Below, one piece after another: positions 44,287 to 52,694 of a stretch of 64,000 nt of DNA; position 1 is the stretch's first letter, and each line of letters begins with the position of its first letter. The DNA is taken from the NCBI GenBank assembly GCA_964389205.1, contig CAYMDH010000001.1, positions 124,001-188,000 of the forward strand. The letters run 5' to 3'. The position numbers were made by a program, and so were the translations under genes. The stretch is from Leptobacterium sp964389205. Lineage in GTDB: Bacteria > Bacteroidota > Bacteroidia > Flavobacteriales > Flavobacteriaceae. The notes below the pieces were generated by a model. The model saw nothing but the letters and a program-made list of their open reading frames with translations. It was not told the origin of the DNA and ran no database searches.

Positions 44287-45555
44287 TTATAAATCAAACT
44301 GTTTGATTTTTCTGTAAAGTGTTCGTTCAGAAATACCAAGTTCTGTTGCTGCAGCCTTTCTTTTCCCACTGTTGCGTTCTAATGCTTTTTTTATAAGTTC
44401 TAGCTCTTTATCATGTAAAGATAATGTTTCTTCTTCTTGTATTTCTTCTGCAAAGTGATATTTATCTTCTTGGCTAGGAGGTGTATCTACTATTTGCGAT
44501 TTTTGTGGAATATGCAATACTTCTAATGGATCATTAGCTTCTTCGTAATTAGCACTGCCTTCTTCTTCTTCGCCATATATTTTCTGGATAAGGCCTTGAT
44601 TTTCTTCCTGAACTTTCTTGTTGTTCTCTTGCTGCATTAATTCCATCGTCAATTTTTTCAAATCGTTCAAATCACCTTTCATATCAAAAAGAACTTTGTA
44701 AAGAATTTCTCTTTCATTACTAAAATCACTTTCGTTTGAAGTTTTATCTATAATGGCAGGAAGATTAGATCCTGCATTAGGAAGATAGGTTAACAATGTT
44801 TGACGGCTAATAGATCTATTCTGTTCGAGAACGGAAATTTGTTCTGCAACATTTCTTAATTGGCGAATGTTACCACCCCATCTGCGAGTTAAAAGTATTT
44901 GCACCGCATCTTCTTCCAATCGAATGGTTGGCATTTTATATTTTTGAGCAAAATCTGAAGCAAATTTTCTAAATAATAAATGAATATCGTCTTTTCTTTC
45001 TCTTAAAGGAGGGAGGTTTATTTCAACAGTACTTAATCGATAGTATAAATCTTCTCTAAACTTTTCTTTTTTAATGGCATCAAACATATTGACGTTAGTT
45101 GCAGCAACAATTCTAACATCTGTTTTTTGAACCTTTGATGAACCTACCTTTAAAAATTCGCCATTTTCTAGAACTCTTAAAAGCCGTACTTGAGTAGTAA
45201 GCGGGAGTTCTCCAACTTCATCTAAAAAAATAGTTCCTCCGTCTGCTTCTTCAAAATATCCACTTCGAGTAGAGGTAGCTCCTGTGAAGGCTCCTTTTTC
45301 ATGCCCGAAAAGCTCACTGTCTATAGTTCCTTCAGGAATTGCGCCGCAGTTTACAGCAATATATTTGCCATGCTTACGATGCGATAATGAATGAATTATT
45401 TTAGGAATACTTTCTTTTCCAACACCACTTTCACCAGTTACTAAAACAGAAATGTCAGTAGGTGCTACTTGAACACTTTTCTCAATAGCTCTATTTAGTT
45501 GGATATCGTTTCCTATAATTCCAAAACGTTGCTTTACTGCTTGAACAGATTCCAT
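44287..45555 (-). CDS. Sigma-54-dependent transcriptional activator without receiver domain
   Basis: A 422-aa AAA+ activator. The AAA+ domain starts almost at the N terminus: Walker A GESGVGKES, sigma-54 contact loop GAFTGA, Walker B LDEVGELP-like, and DVRIVAATN. A linker of about 100 acidic residues follows, then a C-terminal Fis-type helix-turn-helix (KRKAAATELGISERTLYRKIKQF). With no receiver or GAF domain, its activity must be controlled by level or another protein. It lies directly upstream of lptE on the same strand. Confidence 0.92.
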   Translation of the reverse strand: MESVQAVKQRFGIIGNDIQLNRAIEKSVQVAPTDISVLVTGESGVGKESIPKIIHSLSHRKHGKYIAVNCGAIPEGTIDSELFGHEKGAFTGATSTRSGYFEEADGGTIFLDEVGELPLTTQVRLLRVLENGEFLKVGSSKVQKTDVRIVAATNVNMFDAIKKEKFREDLYYRLSTVEINLPPLRERKDDIHLLFRKFASDFAQKYKMPTIRLEEDAVQILLTRRWGGNIRQLRNVAEQISVLEQNRSISRQTLLTYLPNAGSNLPAIIDKTSNESDFSNEREILYKVLFDMKGDLNDLKKLTMELMQQENNKKVQEENQGLIQKIYGEEEEGSANYEEANDPLEVLHIPQKSQIVDTPPSQEDKYHFAEEIQEEETLSLHDKELELIKKALERNSGKRKAAATELGISERTLYRKIKQFDL

Positions 45556-45663
45556 TTTTTAATTGTTTAGGTTGTTAACCTCCTTAAATAATCATCTATA
45601 AAAATGAGATGAAAACTAAGTTAGAAAATTACTTCCATTGTCGATAGAAGTTTTAAGTGTCAT

Positions 45664-47109
45664 TTAATTGTTATCAGAATAATCTATTGCTTCACCAATT
45701 AGAGTTCCAGAAGTACAATTTGAGACTTTTACGTTTACAAATTCTCCTATTTTATAATGTTCTTTTGGAAATACAACAACTGTGTTTTGAGAATTTCTTC
45801 CAGACCAATGCAATTCAGATTTCTTAGAAGTTTTTTCAATAAGAACTTCTGTAATACCTCCTAAATGTTGTTGTGTTCTATATAAACTATGCTTTTGTTG
45901 AAGGTCTACAATTTCTTGTAATCTTCTTTTCTTAACATCTTCCGGAACATCGTCGTCCATTTTTCGAGCAGCTAGTGTTCCCGGTCTTTCAGAGTAAGAA
46001 AACATATATCCAAAATAATACTTTACATATTCCATTAATGAAAGTGTATCTTGATGATCTTTTTCAGTTTCTGTGGGAAAACCAACAATCATGTCTTGTG
46101 AAATACTGCAATTAGGAATAATTTCATGTATCTTATCTATAAGTGCAAAGTATTCTTCTCTAGTGTGCAATCTATTCATGGCTTTTAAAATTCGATTACT
46201 TCCAGATTGAACAGGGAGATGAATAGACTTGCATATGTTTTTATATTTTGCCATAGTATGAAAAACATCCTCAGTCATATCTTGAGGGTTAGAGGTAGAA
46301 AATCGAACTCTCATTTTTGGTTGCGCTTCTGCTACTAGAGATAATAGTTTTGAAAAACTAACTGAAGTTGCTTTTTGTATTTCAGAAGCTTTTTCAAAAT
46401 CTTTTTTTAAACCTCCGCCAAACCATAAATAACTATCTACATTTTGGCCTAGTAATGTTACTTCTTTGAAACCTCTTTGCCAAAGGTCGTTTACTTCTTT
46501 AATAATAGATTGAGGGTCTCTGCTTCGTTCTCTTCCTCTTGTATAAGGAACTACACAAAAAGTACACATATTGTCACAACCTCTTGTTATAGATACTAAG
46601 GCGGTAACACCATTGCTGTTAAGGCGTACAGGAGAGATGTCTCCGTAAGTTTCATCTTTAGAAAGGATAACATTGACAGCATTTCTACCTTCATCAATTT
46701 CTTGAATAAGATTAGGTAAATCTTTATAGGCATCTGGGCCTACTACCATATCTACAATTTTTTCTTCTTCTAAAAACTTATTCTTTAGACGTTCTGCCAT
46801 ACAACCCAGAACACCTACTTTCATTTTTGGATTAATTTTCTTAACTGCATTAAACTTTTCAAGACGCTTTCTTACGGTTTGTTCTGCTTTATCTCTAATA
46901 GAGCAGGTATTTACCAATACCAAATCTGCTTCCTCCATTAGCTGTGTGGTATTGAATCCTTCATTGGCAAGAATAGAAGCTACTATTTCGCTATCAGAAA
47001 AATTCATTGCACAGCCATAACTTTCAATATAAAGTTTACGATTATTGGTGTTCTTCTGATCTAATAAAAGACTATTTCCCTGCTTGCTTTCGTCTATAGT
47101 TTTCTCCAT
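45664..47109 (-). CDS. miaB: tRNA-2-methylthio-N6-dimethylallyladenosine synthase MiaB
   Basis: A 481-aa radical-SAM methylthiotransferase. The UPF0004 domain has three Cys (YGCAMNFSDSE, NTCSIRDKA, GVLGCMAERL), the radical-SAM motif is CDNMCTFCVVPY, and a TRAM domain lies at the end. It adds a methylthio group to i6A37 of tRNAs reading codons that start with U. The N-terminal 25 residues before YIESYGCAMN are a lineage-specific extension. It is separated from the downstream sigma-54 activator by 108 bases. Confidence 0.96.
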   Translation of the reverse strand: MEKTIDESKQGNSLLLDQKNTNNRKLYIESYGCAMNFSDSEIVASILANEGFNTTQLMEEADLVLVNTCSIRDKAEQTVRKRLEKFNAVKKINPKMKVGVLGCMAERLKNKFLEEEKIVDMVVGPDAYKDLPNLIQEIDEGRNAVNVILSKDETYGDISPVRLNSNGVTALVSITRGCDNMCTFCVVPYTRGRERSRDPQSIIKEVNDLWQRGFKEVTLLGQNVDSYLWFGGGLKKDFEKASEIQKATSVSFSKLLSLVAEAQPKMRVRFSTSNPQDMTEDVFHTMAKYKNICKSIHLPVQSGSNRILKAMNRLHTREEYFALIDKIHEIIPNCSISQDMIVGFPTETEKDHQDTLSLMEYVKYYFGYMFSYSERPGTLAARKMDDDVPEDVKKRRLQEIVDLQQKHSLYRTQQHLGGITEVLIEKTSKKSELHWSGRNSQNTVVVFPKEHYKIGEFVNVKVSNCTSGTLIGEAIDYSDNN

Positions 47110-47135
47110 GTTTTCAATCTACAAAATTGAGATTG

Positions 47136-47165
47136 CAAAGGTAAATTAAAATAATGAAGTGTCAA
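47136..47165 (-). promoter_or_regulatory. miaB promoter
   Basis: Minus-strand TTG (47163-47165), 19 bases, TACCTTTG (47136-47143): full consensus, 26 bases ahead of the ATG. Confidence 0.7.
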
Positions 47166-47304
47166 AGTGTCAGTTGAGCGCTTTCATTGATGAATTCTCT
47201 AAGCTCTAAATAAGAAGAAATTACCTTGCTAGATAATCATTTATTATACACGCTATAAATTTTATTTTTGACTAATTCTATTTTAGGATGGGGCATTTAA
47301 TTAA

Positions 47305-47332
47305 AAAAGCACTCCTAATTAGAAGTGCTTTT
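47305..47332. terminator. Terminator after the 86-aa peptide gene
   Basis: A 9-bp inverted repeat AAAAGCACT / AGTGCTTTT with an inner CTAA/TTAG stem; on the - strand it ends in a U-run, 28 bases after the stop at 47361. Confidence 0.75.
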
Positions 47333-47360
47333 CTAAGATAACACAAGTCTTTAAATCACT

Positions 47361-47621
47361 TTATCCTATAAACCCTGGATCTGGAGGACATAATGGTTGT
47401 GTACTATTACAATAGCCAGGTATCGACAAGCAAGTTGTTGTAGCTTGAGAATTGCATTTCTGATCTTCACTTCCGCAATGATTAATAGATTGACATGGTC
47501 TAAAATCAGTATCAGCAGGACAGGGAAAGACAGTAGCTCCTCCCATAATGCCAGGAGTGTAATTTAAATTAGAGATAGTTTTTTTTAAAAACTTTAAAGA
47601 TTTAAGATTTCTTTTTTTCAT
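47361..47621 (-). CDS. Cys-rich lanthipeptide-like precursor peptide
   Basis: An 86-aa peptide. The N-terminal KKRNLKSLKFLKKTISNLN followed by GIMGG resembles the leaders of peptides annotated in flavobacteria as class I lanthipeptides; the core after Gly-Gly has 58 residues with seven Cys and many Ser/Thr/Pro (e.g. PCQSINHCGSEDQKC). No lanthionine synthetase, radical-SAM or other modifying gene lies in the window, so modification, if any, must come from elsewhere. It has its own regulated promoter and terminator. Leader-core boundary and product class are inferred from similarity I recognise, not proven. Confidence 0.72.
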   Translation of the reverse strand: MKKRNLKSLKFLKKTISNLNYTPGIMGGATVFPCPADTDFRPCQSINHCGSEDQKCNSQATTTCLSIPGYCNSTQPLCPPDPGFIG

Positions 47622-47723
47622 AATAAAGGATATTTAAAATAGTATAATTATTTTTCTTAAACTCATAAATTTGATACTCTTTTTTTTCATATACATAAAG
47701 TGTTTTAATTCTAAATGATTATA

Positions 47724-47800
47724 TAAACTTAAAGAATTGTACTTGGCATTTCAAGTAAGAATAGTCTTGATTTATAAATGAAAGCCTTCGATTTATAAAT
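47724..47800 (-). promoter_or_regulatory. Regulated promoter of the 86-aa peptide gene (site A)
   Basis: Minus-strand order: two ATTTATAAAT boxes (47791-47800 and 47770-47779, 21 bp start to start), 15 bases, TTG (47752-47754), 20 bases, TAAGTTTA (47724-47731). The whole arrangement has the same spacing as the promoter at 52970-53046. Both share the tract TCTTACTTGA before and at the -33 element. The transcript would begin near 47717, leaving a 5' UTR of about 95 bases. Confidence 0.72.
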
Positions 47801-47813
47801 CAAGACTACTCTT
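47757..47813. repeat. 23-bp near-perfect inverted repeat over site A
   Basis: Left arm 47757-47779 and right arm 47791-47813 pair at 22 of 23 positions around an 11-base spacer. The arms contain the two ATTTATAAAT boxes, which are palindromes themselves. It lies upstream of the promoter rather than in the transcript, so it is more likely a protein-binding site than an RNA hairpin. Confidence 0.8.
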
Positions 47814-48138
47814 ATTTTAATTTGAAAAAGATGAATTTTATGAAGATTGAATCAGGTCTTTAATGAGAAATTTCCATTATAAAGAAGTGTTTTAATGCTT
47901 AATCAATCTAAATATTACTTCTTTACAGAAATAATTAGAAATATAACAAGGGAAAGAAAAATTTATTTAATAACTAGATGAAGATAAATAATAATTGAAA
48001 ACTTAATGTTTTGAGAAGAAAAGTAAAAGATGAAGAAAGAAAACCTTCATTAGGGTTCTGATTTATAATAGAGATTAATAATATCTAGAATAATGAAAGT
48101 GCTGTCAATTTTTCTTTTTAGCCTCCATCTTTGTTTTA
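47814..48138. other. Intergenic stretch without recognisable gene
   Basis: About 325 bases between site A and the first double-glycine peptide gene. I see no open frame with a plausible start, no clear terminator hairpin for the peptide operon and no consensus promoter. It is very AT-rich, with stop codons in all frames. Confidence 0.6.
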
Positions 48139-48309
48139 TTAATTACAATTCGGAGATTTGTGTAATGTGTAGTATGCAGCAGCAAGCCCACATAATGGAC
48201 CACAAAGAATACCTGCGAAAAAAAAACTAAATCCAGCTTCAAGTTTGCAGTCATCATTAGATTGTCCTCCGTTAATAGTTTCTAATTGATTAATTTCTAA
48301 AGTTTTCAT
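48139..48309 (-). CDS. Double-glycine leader peptide 1 (bacteriocin-like)
   Basis: A 56-aa peptide, below common gene-calling cutoffs. The leader MKTLEINQLETINGG ends in Gly-Gly; the 41-aa core begins QSNDDC and is hydrophobic (GFSFFFAGILCGPLCGLAAAYY) with four Cys spaced 14, 3 and 14 residues apart. It matches the other four peptides of this island and would be cut and exported by the C39 transporter encoded upstream on the same strand. It is preceded by the conserved stem-loop element at 48332-48367. Target and activity are unknown. Confidence 0.85.
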   Translation of the reverse strand: MKTLEINQLETINGGQSNDDCKLEAGFSFFFAGILCGPLCGLAAAYYTLHKSPNCN

Positions 48310-48331
48310 AATTTAAAATTTAATTGATTTT

Positions 48332-48367
48332 CACCTACTCTATTAAGGCTTTTCGGTATCTGCCTAA
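48332..48367 (-). promoter_or_regulatory. Conserved 5' stem-loop element, copy before peptide 1
   Basis: In RNA sense AGGC / GCCT (plus further A-U pairs with a bulge) encloses a 12-base loop ending CCGAAAA, followed by AGAGTAGGTGA. The closing pair is C-G here, U-A before peptide 5, so pairing is kept while bases change. Confidence 0.6.
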
Positions 48368-48407
48368 TAAATTGCACAATTTTTTGATATTATAATTGTT
48401 TTGTCAT

Positions 48408-48569
48408 CTAATTTCCTCCTTTACAGATTTCTACGTTAACGTTAATATCTAAAAAAGGGTTAAGAGTATTGGCGATAATAGCAGCAGCATAAATAAGAAT
48501 AGCAGTTTCTTGTGATACACACCCTCCACCATTAAATTTCTCTAATTGATTTAATTCTAAAGTTTTCAT
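48408..48569 (-). CDS. Double-glycine leader peptide 2 (bacteriocin-like)
   Basis: A 53-aa peptide. The leader MKTLELNQLEKFNGG is followed by a 38-aa core, GCVSQETAILIYAAA... ending EICKGGN, with only two Cys, one near each end. The core has one strongly hydrophobic stretch. It lies between the C39 transporter gene and peptide 1 on the same strand, with its own copy of the conserved leader stem-loop (48591-48654) but no visible promoter. It may form a pair with peptide 1; that is speculative. Confidence 0.83.
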   Translation of the reverse strand: MKTLELNQLEKFNGGGCVSQETAILIYAAAIIANTLNPFLDINVNVEICKGGN

Positions 48570-48590
48570 AAAATAAAGTTTAATTGATAT

Positions 48591-48654
48591 TACCTACTCT
48601 GATAAAGGTTTTTCGGTTTCCTCCTTTTTTTAATTGATATGCAGCAATAATTTT
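48591..48654 (-). promoter_or_regulatory. Conserved 5' element, copy before peptide 2
   Basis: It shares AAAATTATTGCTGC (complement of 48641-48654), a stem AAAGG/CCTTT with a 12-base loop GGAAACCGAAAA, and ACCTTTATCAGAGTAGGTAA with the leader of peptide 5. Unlike that copy it has no TAnnTTTG box in front and begins almost at the transporter stop codon. Confidence 0.68.
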
Positions 48655-48684
48655 ATTTTTGTGATTAATGGATATGATTATTTA

Positions 48685-50868
48685 TTAGTTCATTATAAAA
48701 TTTGTATTTGTTAGGTTGAGTTCGTTCCAAAATTCTGAGTAGAAGTTTTGAGATTTCATCAACTGATTATGATTTCCATGGCAGGCAATATTTCCATCTT
48801 CAATCACATAAATACGATCGGCCATATTTTTAAGAGAATGTAGGCGGTGTGATATAAAAAAGATGGCCATTTCACTTTTTAGTTTTTTGATAAGCTCGAG
48901 GGTAAAACGTTCTGTTTTTCGATCCATGGCAGAAGTAGCTTCATCCAAAATAAGAAGTTGTGGCTTTTTATATAAGACTCTAGCTAATGCAATAATTTGC
49001 TTTTGCCCTCCTGATAGATTAATGCCTTCTTCTCCTAAAATGGTAGCATATCCTTGTGGCAGTTCTGCGATAAATTTTTCAAATCCGTATGTTCTGCAGA
49101 AGTCAATGATGTTCTCTGGTGTATCGTGTTCACCAAGTAAGATATTGTCAATGACAGTCCCGCTAAAAATGTTAATTTCCTGAGGGACCACTCCAATGAC
49201 TTTCCGCCAATCTTCGAGTTGTACTTCTTGTAAGTTATAAGTATCATTAATAATGATATTGCCAGCTTCAAAGGAGTAGAATTTTTGAAGTATTTGTCCC
49301 AGGGTACTTTTTCCGCTACCACTTTCCCCAACAATGGCAATCATTTCATTTTTAGAGACCGATAGACTTATGTTTTTAAGGAGCTGGCTTCTACCGGCAA
49401 AACGAAAGGCCATGCCTTTAATAGAAAGTGATTGAAAATTAGGCAAAGAAATATTCCCACTGTTTTCTTTATCAATAGCTGCAAACTCAAACATTCTGTT
49501 AAAAGCAATCTTAGCTTCATTAATAGGGATGGCAATCAGGGCTAGACTGGTAACTGCAGGGAGTAAAGAACCCGCAATTCCCAGGATAGCCATAAGCTCA
49601 CCTAATAACATGGTTTCATAATATACATTGTATGAAGTATATCCTAGAATGGCGAGTAAAAAAATGACTCCAGCTACTCCAGACAATAGACTAAGGCGCA
49701 CATTAATTTTCCCGAGTTTAAATACTTTCTCCTGATAATTTCCATAAATGGTTTGATTGATATTTTGAAAGAGTGATTGCTTGTTGTAGTTTTTTACCGC
49801 CGCAATACCTTGCATGGAAGTAATATAATTACTTTCACTAAGTGCATAACCTTGCATGACTTGTTTTTGAGAGGTGATGATGCGATTGTTAAACCTGTAG
49901 ATAAGATAAAAATAGACAGGTAAACTCACAGAGGCTATAGCTCCTACTTGCCAGGAGTAATAGAATAAGAATCCTAAAGAAATAATAGCTGTTAAGGCAT
50001 TAATGATAAAATTACTGGCAATGTGTTTGATGACCCGTTGTATCCTGGTAGTGTCATTTAACCTGGCGACAAGCTCACCAATTTTACGAGTATCAAAGAA
50101 AGGTTTAGGCAAGTGTAACAGATTGCCATAAAAGCTATCAATGATACGATTGTTGAAATCTTTGCTTTGTCTAATTAAAAAGAATTCTCTCAGGGAAACA
50201 AAAACTACCCGAACGATGAGTAAAAATCCAAGCAAGATAATTCCAGTAGTAAGCCTGGTAATATCTTTAGACGGTAAGATGTCGTCAATGAGTTTTTGAG
50301 AGAAGATGGCCATTGCCATTCCAAGTACAGCAATCCCAACCCCTAAGGCGATGCTTATATATAATAAACTGTAATCGTCTTTAATTAACCCTAAGAACCA
50401 TTCTTTTTTAGATTTTTTGAGAGTATCAGCCAGAACAAAAGATTTGTTGGGTTGAAGGGTGAGACAGGTTTTAGATTTCCAAATATCTAATAATTGTTCT
50501 TCAGAATATGATTCAATGCCTTTAGCAGGATCACCAATAATAAAAGTACCATCTTTGTATCCATAGCACACCACATAATGTTGCAGGCGCTCTTCCATCA
50601 GAACATGAAGAATTAAAGGAGTTCCATGGTCTTTAACGGCCTGTATATCTGCCTCACACCCTTGGGCATCAAAGCCGAGCGTATTGGCAGCTTGATAGAG
50701 ACCTAGAAGGGTAGTTCCTTGTTTGGTAGTACCACTGTTTTCTCTCAATTTCTCTAATGAATTACTGCCTTCATAATATTGGATAAGTGATAAAAGACAT
50801 GCCACTCCACAATCTGTTTGATCTTGTTGTAAAACAAAACTTTTTTTAAGGGTGCTTTTTTTAGTCAT
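48685..50868 (-). CDS. Peptidase-containing (C39) ABC exporter for double-glycine peptides
   Basis: A 727-aa half-transporter with three parts. The N-terminal C39 cysteine peptidase has Cys20 in QTDCGVACL, His97 in LQHYVVCYG and Asp113 in IGDPAKG. Membrane spans follow from about 165 to 465. The ATPase has Walker A GESGSGKST (about 514-522), signature LSGGQKQ (about 617) and Walker B LLILDEATSAMD. It cuts leaders after Gly-Gly or Gly-Ala and drives the core across the inner membrane. It lies between the two groups of peptide genes it should serve. No HlyD-type adaptor or TolC homologue is nearby. Confidence 0.95.
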   Translation of the reverse strand: MTKKSTLKKSFVLQQDQTDCGVACLLSLIQYYEGSNSLEKLRENSGTTKQGTTLLGLYQAANTLGFDAQGCEADIQAVKDHGTPLILHVLMEERLQHYVVCYGYKDGTFIIGDPAKGIESYSEEQLLDIWKSKTCLTLQPNKSFVLADTLKKSKKEWFLGLIKDDYSLLYISIALGVGIAVLGMAMAIFSQKLIDDILPSKDITRLTTGIILLGFLLIVRVVFVSLREFFLIRQSKDFNNRIIDSFYGNLLHLPKPFFDTRKIGELVARLNDTTRIQRVIKHIASNFIINALTAIISLGFLFYYSWQVGAIASVSLPVYFYLIYRFNNRIITSQKQVMQGYALSESNYITSMQGIAAVKNYNKQSLFQNINQTIYGNYQEKVFKLGKINVRLSLLSGVAGVIFLLAILGYTSYNVYYETMLLGELMAILGIAGSLLPAVTSLALIAIPINEAKIAFNRMFEFAAIDKENSGNISLPNFQSLSIKGMAFRFAGRSQLLKNISLSVSKNEMIAIVGESGSGKSTLGQILQKFYSFEAGNIIINDTYNLQEVQLEDWRKVIGVVPQEINIFSGTVIDNILLGEHDTPENIIDFCRTYGFEKFIAELPQGYATILGEEGINLSGGQKQIIALARVLYKKPQLLILDEATSAMDRKTERFTLELIKKLKSEMAIFFISHRLHSLKNMADRIYVIEDGNIACHGNHNQLMKSQNFYSEFWNELNLTNTNFIMN

Positions 50869-50876
50869 GACAGCGT

Positions 50877-51410
50877 TTATTTTAAGAGTTCAGAAATAGT
50901 TATTTCTTCCAGCAATGTTTGCGCTTTTACAATCCCTTTATGTTTGGCAATCAACTTTTGTTGATTGTTATAAATAAGAGAAAAAGGAAGAGAGTTTATC
51001 TCAAACTTACTAGCGAAAGTAGCTTCAGGATCATGTAAAAAATGTATGTTATCATAATTCGATAGTTTATAGTTTATAGCAAATGTTTTAATTTTATCAG
51101 AAGGTTCAGAGGAGATAAACAGTAATTGTGTATTGGAAAACTGATCAATGATTTTACTGATGCCTTCGGCTTCCAATTGACAGTATTCACATTCGGAGTT
51201 AAAATAAATAAAGATGGTAGCTCTTCCTCTTTTAATATTTTTATTAGAGAAGGAATCTCCGGCGATTGTTTGTAACTTAAAATCAGGAATTTTTTGAATG
51301 CTTTCTTTTAGTGTATTTTTCTTAGTTACTTTACTAGCCACAGCATATCCTAAGAAACCTATGGTGATAAAGAAGACAAACACTATTATTTTAATAAGAT
51401 GCTTTTTCAT
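50877..51410 (-). CDS. Membrane-anchored thioredoxin-like protein with CEYC motif
   Basis: A 177-aa protein with one N-terminal membrane span (about 6-24) and a periplasmic TlpA/redoxin-like fold (IPDFKLQTIAGDSFSNKNI; IFIYFNSECEYCQLEAEGI). The redox pair is Cys74-Cys77. Its place 8 bases upstream of the C39 exporter suggests it oxidises or shuffles disulfides in the exported peptides, four of which carry four Cys. No DsbB, VKOR or MauE-type partner is encoded beside it. Confidence 0.88.
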   Translation of the reverse strand: MKKHLIKIIVFVFFITIGFLGYAVASKVTKKNTLKESIQKIPDFKLQTIAGDSFSNKNIKRGRATIFIYFNSECEYCQLEAEGISKIIDQFSNTQLLFISSEPSDKIKTFAINYKLSNYDNIHFLHDPEATFASKFEINSLPFSLIYNNQQKLIAKHKGIVKAQTLLEEITISELLK

Positions 51411-51468
51411 GAGTATGGATTTAAAAAGTATTAGAAAATAGAATTAAAATCAGTTTATAACACGAATA

Positions 51469-52122
51469 TTAACTCATATTCAGGGTAAAGAACATAATGC
51501 CTACCACCCATATAAGTAGTGCAGGGCCGTAACTGCTGGCTACAATTTTAAATCCAGTATTGGCTTTAGATTCTTTCAGTGTCTTATCGAGTAATAAAGC
51601 CAGTACAATCCAATATATTATTTCAAAAACGTTGATAGTTTGTAAAGGGTATGCGTACCAAGGTTCTATGCTTTCATTACCAACAATGCTAAGCATAGAA
51701 AGTGGATAGAATCCTTGTATGTCTTCAATTGAATATCCGTTTGTAAAGGCGTATATCCAGAGTGTTTTTATAAGAATAACTGCTACAAAAACAAATTCTG
51801 CTTTAAGTACGATACTCCATAGTTTTTTATAGGCAATTTTCTTTTCAAAGAAAAAAGTACCGATATTAAGTACAGCAGCTACCAGATGTGTTTTTATAAA
51901 TAGTAGTGCAGGTATAAGAAGATATCCAACCAATTGCCATTTACGAGCCGTAGCAAATAGCTCATCTACTTTTTTGATAGAGAGCTGATCAGTTAGCGAA
52001 TTATACATTAGTTGATTAAGATCCAACAGATACTTCATAAACTCTCCTAAGAAGAAAGATAGTAAACAAAGTATAAAAAAGACAATATAGTTTTTTTTCC
52101 AAAAAGTGAATGATGAGTTCAT
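51469..52122 (-). CDS. Multi-pass membrane protein of the peptide island
   Basis: A 217-aa protein with five hydrophobic segments (about 12-32, 64-90, 104-124, 160-180 and 193-213). I do not recognise the family. It has a single Cys, so it is unlikely to be a redox partner such as VKOR or MauE. Position between the peptide genes and the exporter, and size, would suit an immunity protein or an export accessory; neither is shown. A 13-bp hairpin (52226-52256) separates it from the peptide genes upstream. Confidence 0.78.
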   Translation of the reverse strand: MNSSFTFWKKNYIVFFILCLLSFFLGEFMKYLLDLNQLMYNSLTDQLSIKKVDELFATARKWQLVGYLLIPALLFIKTHLVAAVLNIGTFFFEKKIAYKKLWSIVLKAEFVFVAVILIKTLWIYAFTNGYSIEDIQGFYPLSMLSIVGNESIEPWYAYPLQTINVFEIIYWIVLALLLDKTLKESKANTGFKIVASSYGPALLIWVVGIMFFTLNMS

Positions 52123-52225
52123 ATTTTCTAAATTTTTAAAGTGAAAATGACTTAAGAAAGAAATGTTTTAATTAAAATCAATTTATGTATTATTACTGTT
52201 TAATAATGAAATTATTTGATGTTAG

Positions 52226-52256
52226 AATAACCAAACCCAAAAAGGGTTTGGTTATT
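52226..52256 (-). terminator. Intercistronic hairpin between peptide 3 and the export genes
   Basis: A perfect 13-bp inverted repeat AATAACCAAACCC / GGGTTTGGTTATT with a 5-base loop. In transcript sense the loop is U5, but no U-tract follows the stem. It probably protects or partly terminates the abundant peptide mRNA so that fewer export transcripts are made. Confidence 0.68.
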
Positions 52257-52271
52257 TCTATGTACTGAATT

Positions 52272-52442
52272 TTATTCAGTATCGTTCCAGCAATCTACAA
52301 CAGTATCCACAGAATCTTTACACCAGTACGCTAGTAAAAGTGAAGTACATGTTGCCACAACAGCAAATGGAGAGAAGAAACAAGCAGTTCCACCTTGTCC
52401 TCCATTAAAGTTTTCTAATTGATTTAATTCTAAAGTTTTCAT
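52272..52442 (-). CDS. Double-glycine leader peptide 3 (bacteriocin-like)
   Basis: A 56-aa peptide: leader MKTLELNQLENFNGG and a 41-aa core starting QGGTACFFSPFAVVAT, with four Cys spaced 10, 8 and 9 apart and an acidic C terminus (DSVDTVVDCWNDTE). It is the only core with two Trp. It is third in the operon after peptides 5 and 4, 38 bases downstream of peptide 4, and is preceded by an AT-rich spacer without the conserved stem-loop. Confidence 0.85.
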   Translation of the reverse strand: MKTLELNQLENFNGGQGGTACFFSPFAVVATCTSLLLAYWCKDSVDTVVDCWNDTE

Positions 52443-52480
52443 AATTTAAAGTTTAATAGTTAATAATTATTTTTTGTATT

Positions 52481-52666
52481 TTAAGTATTGAAGCAACCTT
52501 CTCCTGCTGCATCTATACCAACTTCAAAAGCTAAAAGACATCCTAAGCCTGAAGTAAAAGGACATATTAAAACACCTACAAGAGCAACCCCTCCAGCAAT
52601 TAAGCATCCTCTACCAGATTGAGCTCCATTTAAAGCTTCCATCTGATTTAATTCTAAAGTTTTCAT
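52481..52666 (-). CDS. Double-glycine-type leader peptide 4 (Gly-Ala cleavage site)
   Basis: A 61-aa peptide: leader MKTLELNQMEALNGA and a core beginning QSGRGC, four Cys spaced 13, 7 and 14, ending GEGCFNT. The core is very hydrophobic and rich in Gly and Ala. It is a close paralogue of peptide 5 (same Cys spacing, same QSGR and CFN ends), so the two arose by duplication and may act as a two-peptide pair. Confidence 0.88.
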   Translation of the reverse strand: MKTLELNQMEALNGAQSGRGCLIAGGVALVGVLICPFTSGLGCLLAFEVGIDAAGEGCFNT

Positions 52667-52694
52667 AATTTTAATTTTAATGGTTAAACAAATT

